19,624 bases of DNA, taken from positions 1-19,624 of the forward strand of contig NZ_JACUUA010000056.1 of assembly GCF_014859565.1 (NCBI RefSeq), written 5' to 3'. Made by a program: the position numbers and the translations under genes. The stretch comes from Marinospirillum sp. GTDB lineage: Bacteria; Pseudomonadota; Gammaproteobacteria; Pseudomonadales; Halomonadaceae. Below are positions 1-9,639 of this stretch, in pieces. Within the stretch, counting starts at the first letter, position 1. Every line of letters begins with the position of its first letter. The notes below the pieces were generated by a model. It did not search any database. It saw only the letters and a program-made list of their open reading frames with translations, and had not been told where the DNA came from.

Positions 1-82
1 GCCATTTACGCGCCAGAACCTGATAACTCATGAGCTTGTTTCCGCCGCTGCTGATAGAAAATAAAACCGCAAGGATACCACT

Positions 83-108
83 CCGACCTGTTTCTGTCGG
101 GTGTTTTT
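83..108 (+). terminator. Possible weak rho-independent terminator at left edge
   Basis: A 5-bp GC-rich stem (CCGAC at 83-87, GTCGG at 96-100) with an 8-nt loop is followed closely by five T residues (104-108). It would end transcription of a plus-strand gene lying mostly outside the window. The stem is short and two bases separate it from the T run, so this is tentative. Confidence 0.35.
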
Positions 109-166
109 ACCTTGAGTGCTTTCCGATTCTGCTAATATAGCTTTTTTTGTCGGAGGGCTCCCGATC

Positions 167-793
167 ATGTCACTGGATACCTGGATCGCTTTGTTTCTTG
201 CCTGCTGGTTCATCAGCCTGTCTCCCGGAGCCGGGGCTATTGCTTCCATGTCTTCCGGTCTGAATCACGGCTTTCGTACCGGTTACTGGAATGCCATTGG
301 CCTGCAACTGGCACTGCTGCTGCAGGTAGCTGTGGTGGCTGCCGGTCTGGGTGCCATTCTGACCACCTCAGAAGTGGCTTTTGGTTTCATCAAATGGTGT
401 GGTGTGGCTTATTTGTTGTATCTGGGCTGGAAACAGTGGAACGCTCCGATCACAGTCATACAGCCGGATCAGGAAGCTAAAACCAAAACTACTGCCTTGG
501 CACTGGTGTTACGCGGCTTTCTGGTCAATGCCAGCAATCCCAAGGCCATCATTTTTATCCTGGCGGTATTGCCGCAGTTCATCAATCCCCAGCAGCCTTT
601 GTTGCCGCAATACCTCATCATGACCCTGACCATGGTGTGTGTGGATCTGGTGGTGATGGCTGGATATACCGGGCTGGCTGCGCGGGTACTGCGCCTGCTG
701 CAACAACCTCACCATCAGGCAGTGATGAATAAAACCTTCGGTGGCACTTTTGTCGCCGCAGCCTTGTTGCTGACCAGCGTTAAAAGCAGCTGA
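167..793 (+). CDS. LysE/RhtB-family amino-acid exporter
   Basis: A predicted inner-membrane exporter of the LysE/RhtB family, whose members pump amino acids or related metabolites out of the cell; the substrate here is unknown. The protein is 208 residues, the usual family length. It opens with a hydrophobic helix followed by SPGAGA (residues 19-24), the family's SPGPGA-type signature, and has the typical NPKA motif near residue 123 before another membrane segment. Five or six hydrophobic helices are visible. An ATG at 116 is in frame, but 167 is preferred: GGAGGG lies at 152-157, nine bases upstream, and the extra 17 residues do not resemble the family. The gene is a single unit converging on katG. 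Confidence 0.9.
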   Translation: MSLDTWIALFLACWFISLSPGAGAIASMSSGLNHGFRTGYWNAIGLQLALLLQVAVVAAGLGAILTTSEVAFGFIKWCGVAYLLYLGWKQWNAPITVIQPDQEAKTKTTALALVLRGFLVNASNPKAIIFILAVLPQFINPQQPLLPQYLIMTLTMVCVDLVVMAGYTGLAARVLRLLQQPHHQAVMNKTFGGTFVAAALLLTSVKSS

Positions 794-812
794 AACCCAG
801 CCCATCAAAACA

Positions 813-846
813 AAAACCCCGGCACCTTTTCAGGTACCGGGGTTTT
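813..846. terminator. Bidirectional terminator between lysE-like gene and katG
   Basis: An inverted repeat pairs 813-826 with 833-846 around a 6-nt loop. It has 13 of 14 pairs, with a single C/A mismatch at 823/836. A-rich and T-rich flanks on the two arms allow it to act in both directions, which suits its place between two convergent stop codons (793 and 871). Confidence 0.85.
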
Positions 847-870
847 GTTGGTTACTGCAACAGCCTTGGA

Positions 871-3066
<2,196 letters not shown>

Positions 3067-3198
3067 TCAATAGTCAGACATTATTAGTTCTGCTGTTTTT
3101 AATTAACTCTACCCTAGTAGTTGTAGCCGTCTTTTGCCATTGAAGACAATAAATCTCTTGCATTGGGTCAATAGGTTGAGTGATTTAAGCCCTTACCA

Positions 3199-4083
3199 CT
3201 AACGACTCAGCAGTGCCTGGTACACCCCACCAATCACCAGAAACTCCTGCTCACCCTGCAGAATGTTCGGCAACAGACCGGGGAAATACAAAAGCTTTGC
3301 ACCCGGCACCTGGGTTTCCAGAATGATGTCTCCAAAAGCACCGGACATCTCACGGTCGCTGCTGAAAGAGTTCAGGTTATTCAACAGCAACCGACAAAGG
3401 TCATTTTCACCCTGATCCAGCACTTCATGAGCCTCGATACGATTCACACCACGATACAGCAGCCAGTGTTCCTGCTCTGGAAAACGCCGCTGCAGTTCGT
3501 ACTGGCAAAAGGTGTAGAGCAAATCCAGCTGTGCCTCCAGTGCATTGGCGTTGTACAAACCACGGGATACATCCGCCATATAAGCTGCATAACGTTCACC
3601 CTCATAATCCCTGAGTGCACCACCGTGATTACGCGGCAACAACCCAAAACGTGATTCCACCCAGCGTTTTAACACCGCAGCCTCCACTCCGTCGGCATTA
3701 AACATCCAGCCGCGCAGCAAACGCAGGTAATCCGCCTTGTGGCGTTTCAGCCGCTGATACCTGGGATCAGCACCGGCAAGGTCAGCATGATCCAGCAGAA
3801 AAGCCGAACACATATACTGACGAAAATGCAGTGCACGCACCTCCGGCTCAACAAGATTATCCAGGGCAACAAACAACTGGCGGTGTAATTCCAGCACCCC
3901 GTCAATGTACAGAGGTGCCGGTTTTAACTGAAAAGTCAGGCTACCAAGAATCACCGATGGCAGATTGCAGCGATTGATCGGGCTGCGAGCCTGAATCGGC
4001 AAGGTGGCGGGTTGTGGTGATAAATGGGTATTGCGGTGAATCAAGATAGGGGTCGCCCTGTCGGTTATCATCCCTGACAGCAT
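3199..4083 (-). CDS. draT: NAD+-dinitrogen-reductase ADP-ribosyltransferase DraT
   Basis: In diazotrophs DraT moves ADP-ribose from NAD+ to a surface arginine of nitrogenase Fe protein (NifH), switching nitrogenase off when ammonium appears or energy falls. The protein is 294 residues, close to known DraT. Family segments include LPSVILGSLTFQ (41-52), then a YRG NAD-binding motif (210-212), SFSS (239-242) and EQE (278-280). These last three fit the R-S-E plan of arginine-specific ADP-ribosyltransferases. The first ATG is used; ATG at residue 5 is an alternative, and neither has a strong ribosome site. draG starts 37 bp away on the other strand, whereas in Rhodospirillum and Azospirillum draT and draG are co-transcribed. 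No nitrogenase genes are in the window, so the target is inferred from family membership. Confidence 0.92.
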   Translation of the reverse strand: MLSGMITDRATPILIHRNTHLSPQPATLPIQARSPINRCNLPSVILGSLTFQLKPAPLYIDGVLELHRQLFVALDNLVEPEVRALHFRQYMCSAFLLDHADLAGADPRYQRLKRHKADYLRLLRGWMFNADGVEAAVLKRWVESRFGLLPRNHGGALRDYEGERYAAYMADVSRGLYNANALEAQLDLLYTFCQYELQRRFPEQEHWLLYRGVNRIEAHEVLDQGENDLCRLLLNNLNSFSSDREMSGAFGDIILETQVPGAKLLYFPGLLPNILQGEQEFLVIGGVYQALLSR

Positions 4084-4120
4084 AAAGTGTTTCCCGACAA
4101 CCGGCAGGAGAAAGAACCCA

Positions 4121-5041
4121 ATGCTTGATCAAAAACAACACCTGACACGGGAACAGCGTTATCGCGGCTCATTGCTTGGTCTTGCTGTGGGGGATGCCAT
4201 CGGCACCACACTGGAATTTCGTGAGCGCGGCAGTTTTCAACCTATCAGTGACATGATCGGCGGCGGCCCTTTTTTTCTAAAGCCCGGCCAGTGGACTGAT
4301 GACACCTCCATGGCCTTGTGTCTGGCTCACTCATTGCTGGATTGCCAGGGTTTTGATGCCGAAGACCAGATGCGCCGTTACTGCAACTGGCGATCCAGCG
4401 GTTACATGAGCAGTAATGGTCGCTGTTTTGACATAGGTGTCACCGTATCCGAAGCCATCAGCCGATATATCCGCACTGGTGACCCGATGGCTGGTTCTAC
4501 CGACCCTTTCACCGCAGGTAATGGCTCACTGATGCGTCTGGCTCCGGTGGTGATGTACTTCAGCCCGGATGCCGAACAAGCATTGCACTACGCCGGTGAA
4601 AGCTCGCGCACCACCCACGGCGCAAAAGAATGCATTGATGCCTGTTGTTGCTTCGCTGCACTGCTGCACCAGGCTTATGCAGGCACAACAAACAACCGTG
4701 AAACACTGCTGAACAGCACAGACTACAAAGCAGCAACCACCAAGGTTCGGGCAATCCAGCAAGGGGCTTATCAGAATAAAAGCAGAGATGAAATCAAAGG
4801 CAGCGGTTATGTAATCGACTGCCTGGAAGCCGCCCTGTGGTGTTTTTATCACACCAGCAGTTTCAGCGAAGCCGTACTGGCCGCAGCCAATCTTGGAGAT
4901 GATGCAGATACCACTGCTGCCGTCTGTGGACAAATCGCCGGAGCCTGGTACGGACTGGAAGCAATACCCACTCACTGGCAAGAGCGAGTGGTGATGGGCA
5001 AAGAAATACTGGAACTGGCAGACAGGTTAAATGGCTGTTAA
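4121..5041 (+). CDS. draG: ADP-ribosyl-[dinitrogen reductase] glycohydrolase DraG
   Basis: DraG removes the ADP-ribose that DraT adds, reactivating nitrogenase Fe protein. It belongs to the metal-dependent ADP-ribosylglycohydrolase family. The 306-residue protein has GDAIG (25-29), the metal-site motif TDDT (59-62), a GNGSLMRLAP segment (133-142), and a second metal-site motif GDDADTT (259-265). Thr59, Asp60, Asp61, Asp261, Asp263 and Thr264 are the expected dinuclear Mn2+ ligands. All are present, so the enzyme looks active. The ATG is preceded by CAGGAG at 4105-4110. The adjacent draT makes the DraG assignment firmer than a general ADP-ribosylglycohydrolase call. Confidence 0.93.
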   Translation: MLDQKQHLTREQRYRGSLLGLAVGDAIGTTLEFRERGSFQPISDMIGGGPFFLKPGQWTDDTSMALCLAHSLLDCQGFDAEDQMRRYCNWRSSGYMSSNGRCFDIGVTVSEAISRYIRTGDPMAGSTDPFTAGNGSLMRLAPVVMYFSPDAEQALHYAGESSRTTHGAKECIDACCCFAALLHQAYAGTTNNRETLLNSTDYKAATTKVRAIQQGAYQNKSRDEIKGSGYVIDCLEAALWCFYHTSSFSEAVLAAANLGDDADTTAAVCGQIAGAWYGLEAIPTHWQERVVMGKEILELADRLNGC

Positions 5042-5146
5042 CACCCACACTTATTTTTTACCTTGTGTGCACCAGCGAACAGACGCACTTTGCACAAACG
5101 TCCACTCTGTTATTTCTGTAACTACAAAAGCCATACCGGAGTTGAC

Positions 5147-5698
5147 ATGAATAAATTATTGAAGCTTGTATCCTGCCTGGTGGTTTCGCTCCCCATAGCG
5201 ACCGCAGCAGTTGCACAAACCAACCCAAACAATTTTGGACCCTCCGCTGGCGATCGTGAATTCTCCATTTCTGGAGCCGGTAGCAGCGATAAGAACTTTG
5301 ACAGTGGCAGCTTTGGCCTGGCAGCTGATTATGGCTGGTATCTGCAAGACAACATGGTTGTTGGTGTTCGTCAGGGGCTGAATTATGCCAGTATCGAAGG
5401 TGAACGTTTTAAAGATGATTTCTGGAACGGCTCCACCCGTGGTTATCTGGATTACCAGTTTGGCACCGACAGAGCACGCCCCTTCGTTGGTGCCAGCCTC
5501 GGCCTTATCTATGGCGATGGTGTCAGAAACAGCACCTTTGCAGGTCTGGAAACCGGTCTGAAATACTATGTACTGCCCAGCACCTATTTCCTTGCCCGCG
5601 TGGAATACCAGTGGTTCTTTAACAGCTCGAACGATGCCAACAACACCTTCAGTGATGGCGCTTTTGCTCATACTGTAGGTCTGGGTTACAACTTTTAA
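5147..5698 (+). CDS. Small outer-membrane beta-barrel protein
   Basis: A secreted 183-residue protein, probably an eight-stranded outer-membrane beta barrel. The start at 5147 gives a classic signal peptide: MNK, then a hydrophobic core, ending in AVAQ with likely cleavage after about residue 23. GGAG at 5138-5141 is the ribosome site. An upstream in-frame ATG at 5063 would bury the signal peptide and is rejected. The mature part has alternating aromatic and glycine-rich strands (GLAADYGWYL, TRGYLDYQFG, RPFVGASLGLIYGDG, FLARVEYQWFF) and ends in Tyr-Asn-Phe, matching the terminal aromatic signal read by the BAM assembly machinery. No specific porin family was recognised and the role is unknown. 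A strong terminator follows. Confidence 0.82.
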   Translation: MNKLLKLVSCLVVSLPIATAAVAQTNPNNFGPSAGDREFSISGAGSSDKNFDSGSFGLAADYGWYLQDNMVVGVRQGLNYASIEGERFKDDFWNGSTRGYLDYQFGTDRARPFVGASLGLIYGDGVRNSTFAGLETGLKYYVLPSTYFLARVEYQWFFNSSNDANNTFSDGAFAHTVGLGYNF

Positions 5699-5746
5699 GA
5701 GCACCAGGCAGCAAAGTTAGTACCCGCAGTACGCATTGTTCCCTTT

Positions 5747-5779
5747 GCCCTTGGTTTATCAGTGACCAAGGGCTTTTTT
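5747..5779 (+). terminator. Rho-independent terminator after the beta-barrel gene
   Basis: A perfect 9-bp stem (GCCCTTGGT at 5747-5755, ACCAAGGGC at 5765-5773) with a 9-nt loop is followed at once by six T residues (5774-5779). This is a textbook intrinsic terminator 48 bp after the stop codon. Confidence 0.93.
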
Positions 5780-5820
5780 ATGCCTGCAATGTGATTCTGC
5801 CGCACCCGGGAAATATATTC

Positions 5821-5849
5821 TTGCCATATAGTTACATCTTCATTAGGAT
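5821..5849 (+). promoter_or_regulatory. Candidate sigma-70 promoter for SIS-domain gene
   Basis: TTGCCA (5821-5826, five of six matches to the -35 consensus) lies 17 bp from TAGGAT (5844-5849, four of six matches to the -10). It sits after the terminator and about 40 bp before the next start codon. Spacing and position are good, but this is only a pattern match. Confidence 0.45.
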
Positions 5850-5887
5850 GAAAAATGAAAAAATAACTTACAGTCTGTAACCCTACC

Positions 5888-6367
5888 ATGCATCTCGACC
5901 TGATCAAACAAGAGCTGGCTGCCGAACAAGAGGCACTCACCCAGATAACCACACAGCTACACCAGGGAATGGAAGACTTTCTGGAAACACTGTTGCAGTG
6001 CCAGGGCAGAATTGTTGTCTGTGCACTGGCACAAAACCAGGAAGCAGGTCGCAAAGCTTTTACAGCACTGGCACAGGCCGAAACACCCTGTGTATTTGTG
6101 TACAGCGATGAAACCTTCAAACCCGATGTTGAGCTGATTTTTCCGGAAGACACCCTGCTGGTGCTCTCCCTGCATGGCGACAGTGAAGCGCATCGTCACC
6201 TGTTAAGACTGGCACATGAAAACAAAAACACCCTCACGGCCATTACCGGCAATGCAGAATCACCCCTTGCGCGGGTTGCACGTCGCCACCTGACCGCCTC
6301 TTCAGCGGAAAACCTTGCCACCCTGGGTCACCTGCTGGCCAGAGCCTACACCCGAGCCAAAACTTAG
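5888..6367 (+). CDS. Short SIS-domain protein, KpsF/GutQ-like but lacking catalytic motifs
   Basis: A 159-residue cytoplasmic protein resembling the sugar-isomerase (SIS) domain of KpsF/GutQ arabinose-5-phosphate isomerases, without their C-terminal CBS domains. The helical N-terminus leads into a Rossmann-like core: GRIVVCALAQ (40-49), PCVFVYSDE (67-75), DTLLVLSLHGDS (88-99) and AITGNAESPLARVA (118-131), each aligning by eye with a KpsF strand-loop. The phosphate-sugar-binding loops are altered: the usual GxGKSG is LAQNQE, the HGDLG loop is absent, and SNSGET reads SLHGDS. It is therefore probably not an active isomerase and may instead bind a sugar phosphate or another protein. No clear ribosome site precedes the ATG. 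It converges on the CheB/CheR fusion gene with only 34 bp between the stop codons. Confidence 0.68.
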   Translation: MHLDLIKQELAAEQEALTQITTQLHQGMEDFLETLLQCQGRIVVCALAQNQEAGRKAFTALAQAETPCVFVYSDETFKPDVELIFPEDTLLVLSLHGDSEAHRHLLRLAHENKNTLTAITGNAESPLARVARRHLTASSAENLATLGHLLARAYTRAKT

Positions 6368-6401
6368 TTGGCCGCTGGTGACTGACTAAGCAAACGGCAC
6401 T

Positions 6402-8954
6402 TCACTCTTGCTGCAAATCCTCTCGTAAAGACCGCTCCAGCTTCTTGGTTTCGGTAATATCCAGCAAGGTAATTACCACCCCATCAATAACGTTATCAAA
6501 CCGGCAATAAGGCATGATTCGCACGGTAAACCAGCGATTGTCAGTGGTGGCGATCTGCTTCTCAGAAAATGCCAAAGTATTCAGGGTATTGCGAGCATCA
6601 TCGTTCAGTTCAGGATACTGCAGGGTGGTGGTGAGGTCGCTCAAAGGCCGGCCGATATCACCCTCTCTGATACTGATAATCTTTGAAGCCCGGTCGGTGA
6701 AGCGCCGCAGATTCAAGTTCTGGTCGAGAAACAGAATGGCAATTTCGATGCTGTTAAGCAGATTTCTCATATCACTTTGAGCAAGGGCAAGATCATCCAG
6801 CTTGGTCTGCATTTCCGAATTGATGGTTTGCAGCTCCTCGTTCATCGACTGCATTTCTTCCTTGGAGGTGGTCAGCTCTTCGTTGGTTGACTGCAATTCC
6901 TCATTGGTTGATTGCAACTCCTCGTTGGCTGATTGCAGCTCCTCTCTGGAGGCACGATTTTCCTCTCGCAAAGCCTGGATTTCATCCTGACACTGTTGCA
7001 GCTCGACGGTGTGAATCTGCTGCGTGGTTGTTTTTGATTGGTTCTTGTTTTTCGAGTCGGCCTGAGGCGGTGCAATGTCGCGGAATACAATCATCTTCAT
7101 GCCACGCAGCGCGGCTGGCTCTCGCAGTGCTTGTACCGTGACATCAATACTCTGTGTGCCCCCACCGGGCAATTGCACCTGCAGGGTTTGCAGTTGCAGC
7201 GGTTCACCTTGATCCGCGACCTTGCGCAGGGCGCTGCCGATGGGCGTTCGCAGACCTTCCCGCACCATGGCATGAAAATTCCAGTTGGCTTTGCCAGCAG
7301 CAGGTTCCAGGTATTTTCCTGTGCGCCCGCTGATATAAACAATATCGCCCTCGTCATTAACCACCACGGCGGCAGGTGCATACACCTGCAACAATACCTG
7401 GTCGGCTGCCGTTTGTAGGTTATCTGTTGTTGGAGAAGGGGAATGGCTGGGTGTCACAGGAAGCTCCTTGGATATCCAGGACAAGGGTGGAAAAGATTTG
7501 ACTGGTAACCGGGCAGCATCACTCTGAACCTTGTTCTGGCGTCGATAAAGTCGCAGCTTTGATTCAATAGGGGTAAACAACTGAGTATAACGCCCAATTG
7601 TCTCTGAACTCCCCAGTAGCAGCACTCCCCCATCACGCAGGCTGTAATGAAACAGCGGAATGAGTTTGCGCTGCAGACTGGGATCAAAATAGATCAGCAG
7701 ATTGCGACAGGAAATCAGATCAAGACGAGTAAAAGGCGGATCAAGCACCACATCCTGCTGGGCGAATAACACTAAATCGCGAATATCGCTGTTAATCTGG
7801 TAGCCCTTGTTACGGGGGCTGAAAAAACGCGCCAGGCGCTCCGCCGAAACGCTGCTGCTGATTTCTGCAGGGTAATAGGCACGCCGGGCAGTGGCGATAG
7901 CATCCGGGCTCAGGTCAGAGGCAAAAATCTGCAGGGTAAAACCATGCGGCTGTGGTAGTTTTTCCAGCACCTCAGTAAAAATCATGGCAAGAGAATAAGC
8001 CTCTTCACCGGTTGAACAACCCACCACCCAGGCACGCAGATGAGACTCTCCAGAATCTCGCGCCAGCAGTTCTGCCAGAGTGGTTTCCGCCAGATGCTGC
8101 CAGACCGCAGTATCACGGAAAAAACGGGTTACCCCAATCAGCACCTCTTTAAACAGCAGGTCGATCTCCTGAGGGTTGTGCTCCAGAAAATCCGCGTAGA
8201 GGGATAAAGTAGCAATTTCGTGAATCCCCATGCGCCGCTCCATGCGACGGTGCAGCGTACTGGGTTTGTAGAGTGAAAAATCATGGCGCGTTCGCTCTTG
8301 CAACAAGCGCAAAATCCGCTGCAAGGGTGTTGATCTTGCATCAGGCTCAACCGAATGCACGTCCGGGGTGTTTTGATCCGGCTCCTGGGCAAGGCAGGAC
8401 AGAATGCGGGCGGGCAAATCACCGGGAGGGGCAAGGATATCAGCACAGTCTGCGGCAATGGCACTTTGTGGCATGGCATCGTACTGTGCCGTATCGGGCT
8501 GCTGCACAGCTGTTAAACCACCAACACTCTTGATTGCCTGCAGACCCTGGGTGCCATCAGAACCCATGCCAGACAAAACAACCCCGATGGCACGCTCCCC
8601 CAGAGCACTGGCCAGGGATGAAAACAGCACATTAATGGGTAAACGCAAGCCTCTGGGTTCCACCGGCCTGGCCAGGTGCAGTGAACCATCAACCACACTC
8701 AGCTCGGTATTCGGTGGAATCACATACACACAGTTGGGCTTGATGGACATGCCCTGAGTTGCTTCACGCACGGGCATATGGGTGACACGCTGCAGCAGTT
8801 CTGTCAGCAACGCTTTATGGTTGGGATCAAGATGCTGCACCACCACATAGGCCATATTACTTTCAGGCGGGATTCCGGCAAGAAAGGCTTCCAGCGGAGC
8901 CAGACCACCAGCAGATGCGCCAAGCCCTACAATACGCGTGGATTCAGCACTCAC
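6402..8954 (-). CDS. CheB-CheR-PAS-coiled coil-PAS fusion protein
   Basis: A cytoplasmic 850-residue fusion that joins the two enzymes of chemoreceptor methylation. Residues about 5-190 are a CheB methylesterase without a receiver domain, with catalytic Ser14 (GASAGG), His41 (VVQHLDP) and Asp133 (SGMGSDGTQG). Residues about 208-475 are a CheR methyltransferase: a helical N-terminal domain, a SAM-binding motif VGCSTGEEAYSLA (311-323), and DLISCRNLLIYF (412-423). A PAS domain follows (about 520-630), then a coiled coil with NEELQST heptads (650-725), and a last PAS domain (730-835) ending in DITETKKLE. Related proteins often continue into a histidine kinase, but this one stops after 15 more residues. 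The start is GTG at 8954; an in-frame TAG lies just upstream. It overlaps the preceding PAS gene by 11 bp, so translation is probably coupled. Confidence 0.93.
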   Translation of the reverse strand: MSAESTRIVGLGASAGGLAPLEAFLAGIPPESNMAYVVVQHLDPNHKALLTELLQRVTHMPVREATQGMSIKPNCVYVIPPNTELSVVDGSLHLARPVEPRGLRLPINVLFSSLASALGERAIGVVLSGMGSDGTQGLQAIKSVGGLTAVQQPDTAQYDAMPQSAIAADCADILAPPGDLPARILSCLAQEPDQNTPDVHSVEPDARSTPLQRILRLLQERTRHDFSLYKPSTLHRRMERRMGIHEIATLSLYADFLEHNPQEIDLLFKEVLIGVTRFFRDTAVWQHLAETTLAELLARDSGESHLRAWVVGCSTGEEAYSLAMIFTEVLEKLPQPHGFTLQIFASDLSPDAIATARRAYYPAEISSSVSAERLARFFSPRNKGYQINSDIRDLVLFAQQDVVLDPPFTRLDLISCRNLLIYFDPSLQRKLIPLFHYSLRDGGVLLLGSSETIGRYTQLFTPIESKLRLYRRQNKVQSDAARLPVKSFPPLSWISKELPVTPSHSPSPTTDNLQTAADQVLLQVYAPAAVVVNDEGDIVYISGRTGKYLEPAAGKANWNFHAMVREGLRTPIGSALRKVADQGEPLQLQTLQVQLPGGGTQSIDVTVQALREPAALRGMKMIVFRDIAPPQADSKNKNQSKTTTQQIHTVELQQCQDEIQALREENRASREELQSANEELQSTNEELQSTNEELTTSKEEMQSMNEELQTINSEMQTKLDDLALAQSDMRNLLNSIEIAILFLDQNLNLRRFTDRASKIISIREGDIGRPLSDLTTTLQYPELNDDARNTLNTLAFSEKQIATTDNRWFTVRIMPYCRFDNVIDGVVITLLDITETKKLERSLREDLQQE
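6881..6943 (-). repeat. Three 21-bp repeats encoding coiled-coil heptads
   Basis: Three imperfect tandem copies at 6881-6901, 6902-6922 and 6923-6943 encode the repeated heptad NEELQS(T/A) of the CheB/CheR fusion. The copies differ at a few bases each. Gain or loss of a unit would keep frame and change only the length of the coiled coil between the two PAS domains. Confidence 0.85.
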
Positions 8955-9534
8955 AGCAGGCTAACAACAGGTGTTCATGTCTTGAACAGGTTGATGCCAT
9001 AAGCCGCAGGCCACGAGACCCTTTTTTGTCTTTAGCCTGCTCTACGATGCAAAAGTCTTTGTTGCCACTCTGTGCCACCCGTTTTAACAAATCGAGCAGC
9101 AGGGGTCGGTTTTGAGGGATCAGAAAAGTGCCAAAATCCTGCCCGGGCAACTCATTAAACCCAAGACCAAGCAGCTCGGCAGCAGCAACATTTCCCTGTA
9201 TAACCTTACCCGTGAGATCAACAACAAAATAACTGATCGGGGCGGAATCATACAGTTCACGATAAAGGGATAAATCCTCGGCCAAATCACGCTCATTGGT
9301 CGCCATTTCTTCATTCTGCAGGTCAAGCTCAACCTGGTGAACCTGCAATTCATGGAGCAGTTTTAACGCATCTTCCGCTCTGCCGGGATCACTGGACATA
9401 CGGTATAACATCTGCAGGGCATCAACCCCCAGCGACCACTGCTGCCCAGCGCGTGTGGTGCCTGTCTGCAACTGTTGCTCTGCTTTGTTTCGCAGCTCGG
9501 TCAGGATATTGGACTCATCAGCGCTAACAGACAT
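8944..9534 (-). CDS. Coiled-coil PAS sensor protein
   Basis: A 196-residue cytoplasmic protein with no visible output domain. Residues 1-60 are helical, and 60-92 form a coiled coil (LKLLHELQVHQVELDLQNEEM) of the sort that precedes PAS domains in many sensor proteins. Residues about 92-165 are a PAS fold: YDSAPISYFVVDLTGKVIQ, then NVAAAELLGLGFNELPGQDF. The C-terminal tail is Cys-rich (LLLACCEC). The ATG at 9534 has GAGG seven bases upstream. Its stop lies inside the start of the CheB/CheR fusion gene, so the two are probably made together, with this protein as a stand-alone sensor partner. The ligand is unknown. Confidence 0.82.
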   Translation of the reverse strand: MSVSADESNILTELRNKAEQQLQTGTTRAGQQWSLGVDALQMLYRMSSDPGRAEDALKLLHELQVHQVELDLQNEEMATNERDLAEDLSLYRELYDSAPISYFVVDLTGKVIQGNVAAAELLGLGFNELPGQDFGTFLIPQNRPLLLDLLKRVAQSGNKDFCIVEQAKDKKGSRGLRLMASTCSRHEHLLLACCEC

Positions 9535-9639
9535 AAAGACCTCGTGTGTATTCTCGAAGAACAGTTGTCATAGTAGCCTATCCCACCTTACCACCCTAAT
9601 TGTCCGCGAATGGTGACCGGTTGCTTTTCATCTATGCTG

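Noticed and set aside
1..64. 3' end of an upstream plus-strand gene at the left edge
   Set aside because: Two frames give plausible short endings (stop at 31-33 or 62-64) and neither tail is recognisable, so a partial gene was not annotated despite the possible terminator at 83-108.
3950..4150. Sigma-54/NifA-type promoter between draT and draG
   Set aside because: Candidate GG/GC pairs on both strands have the wrong spacing (11 or 12 bases, not 10), so none was called.
9535..9639. Island boundary or att repeat between hsdM and the PAS gene
   Set aside because: No copy of the ffs 3' end or other direct repeat matching the right side was found here.
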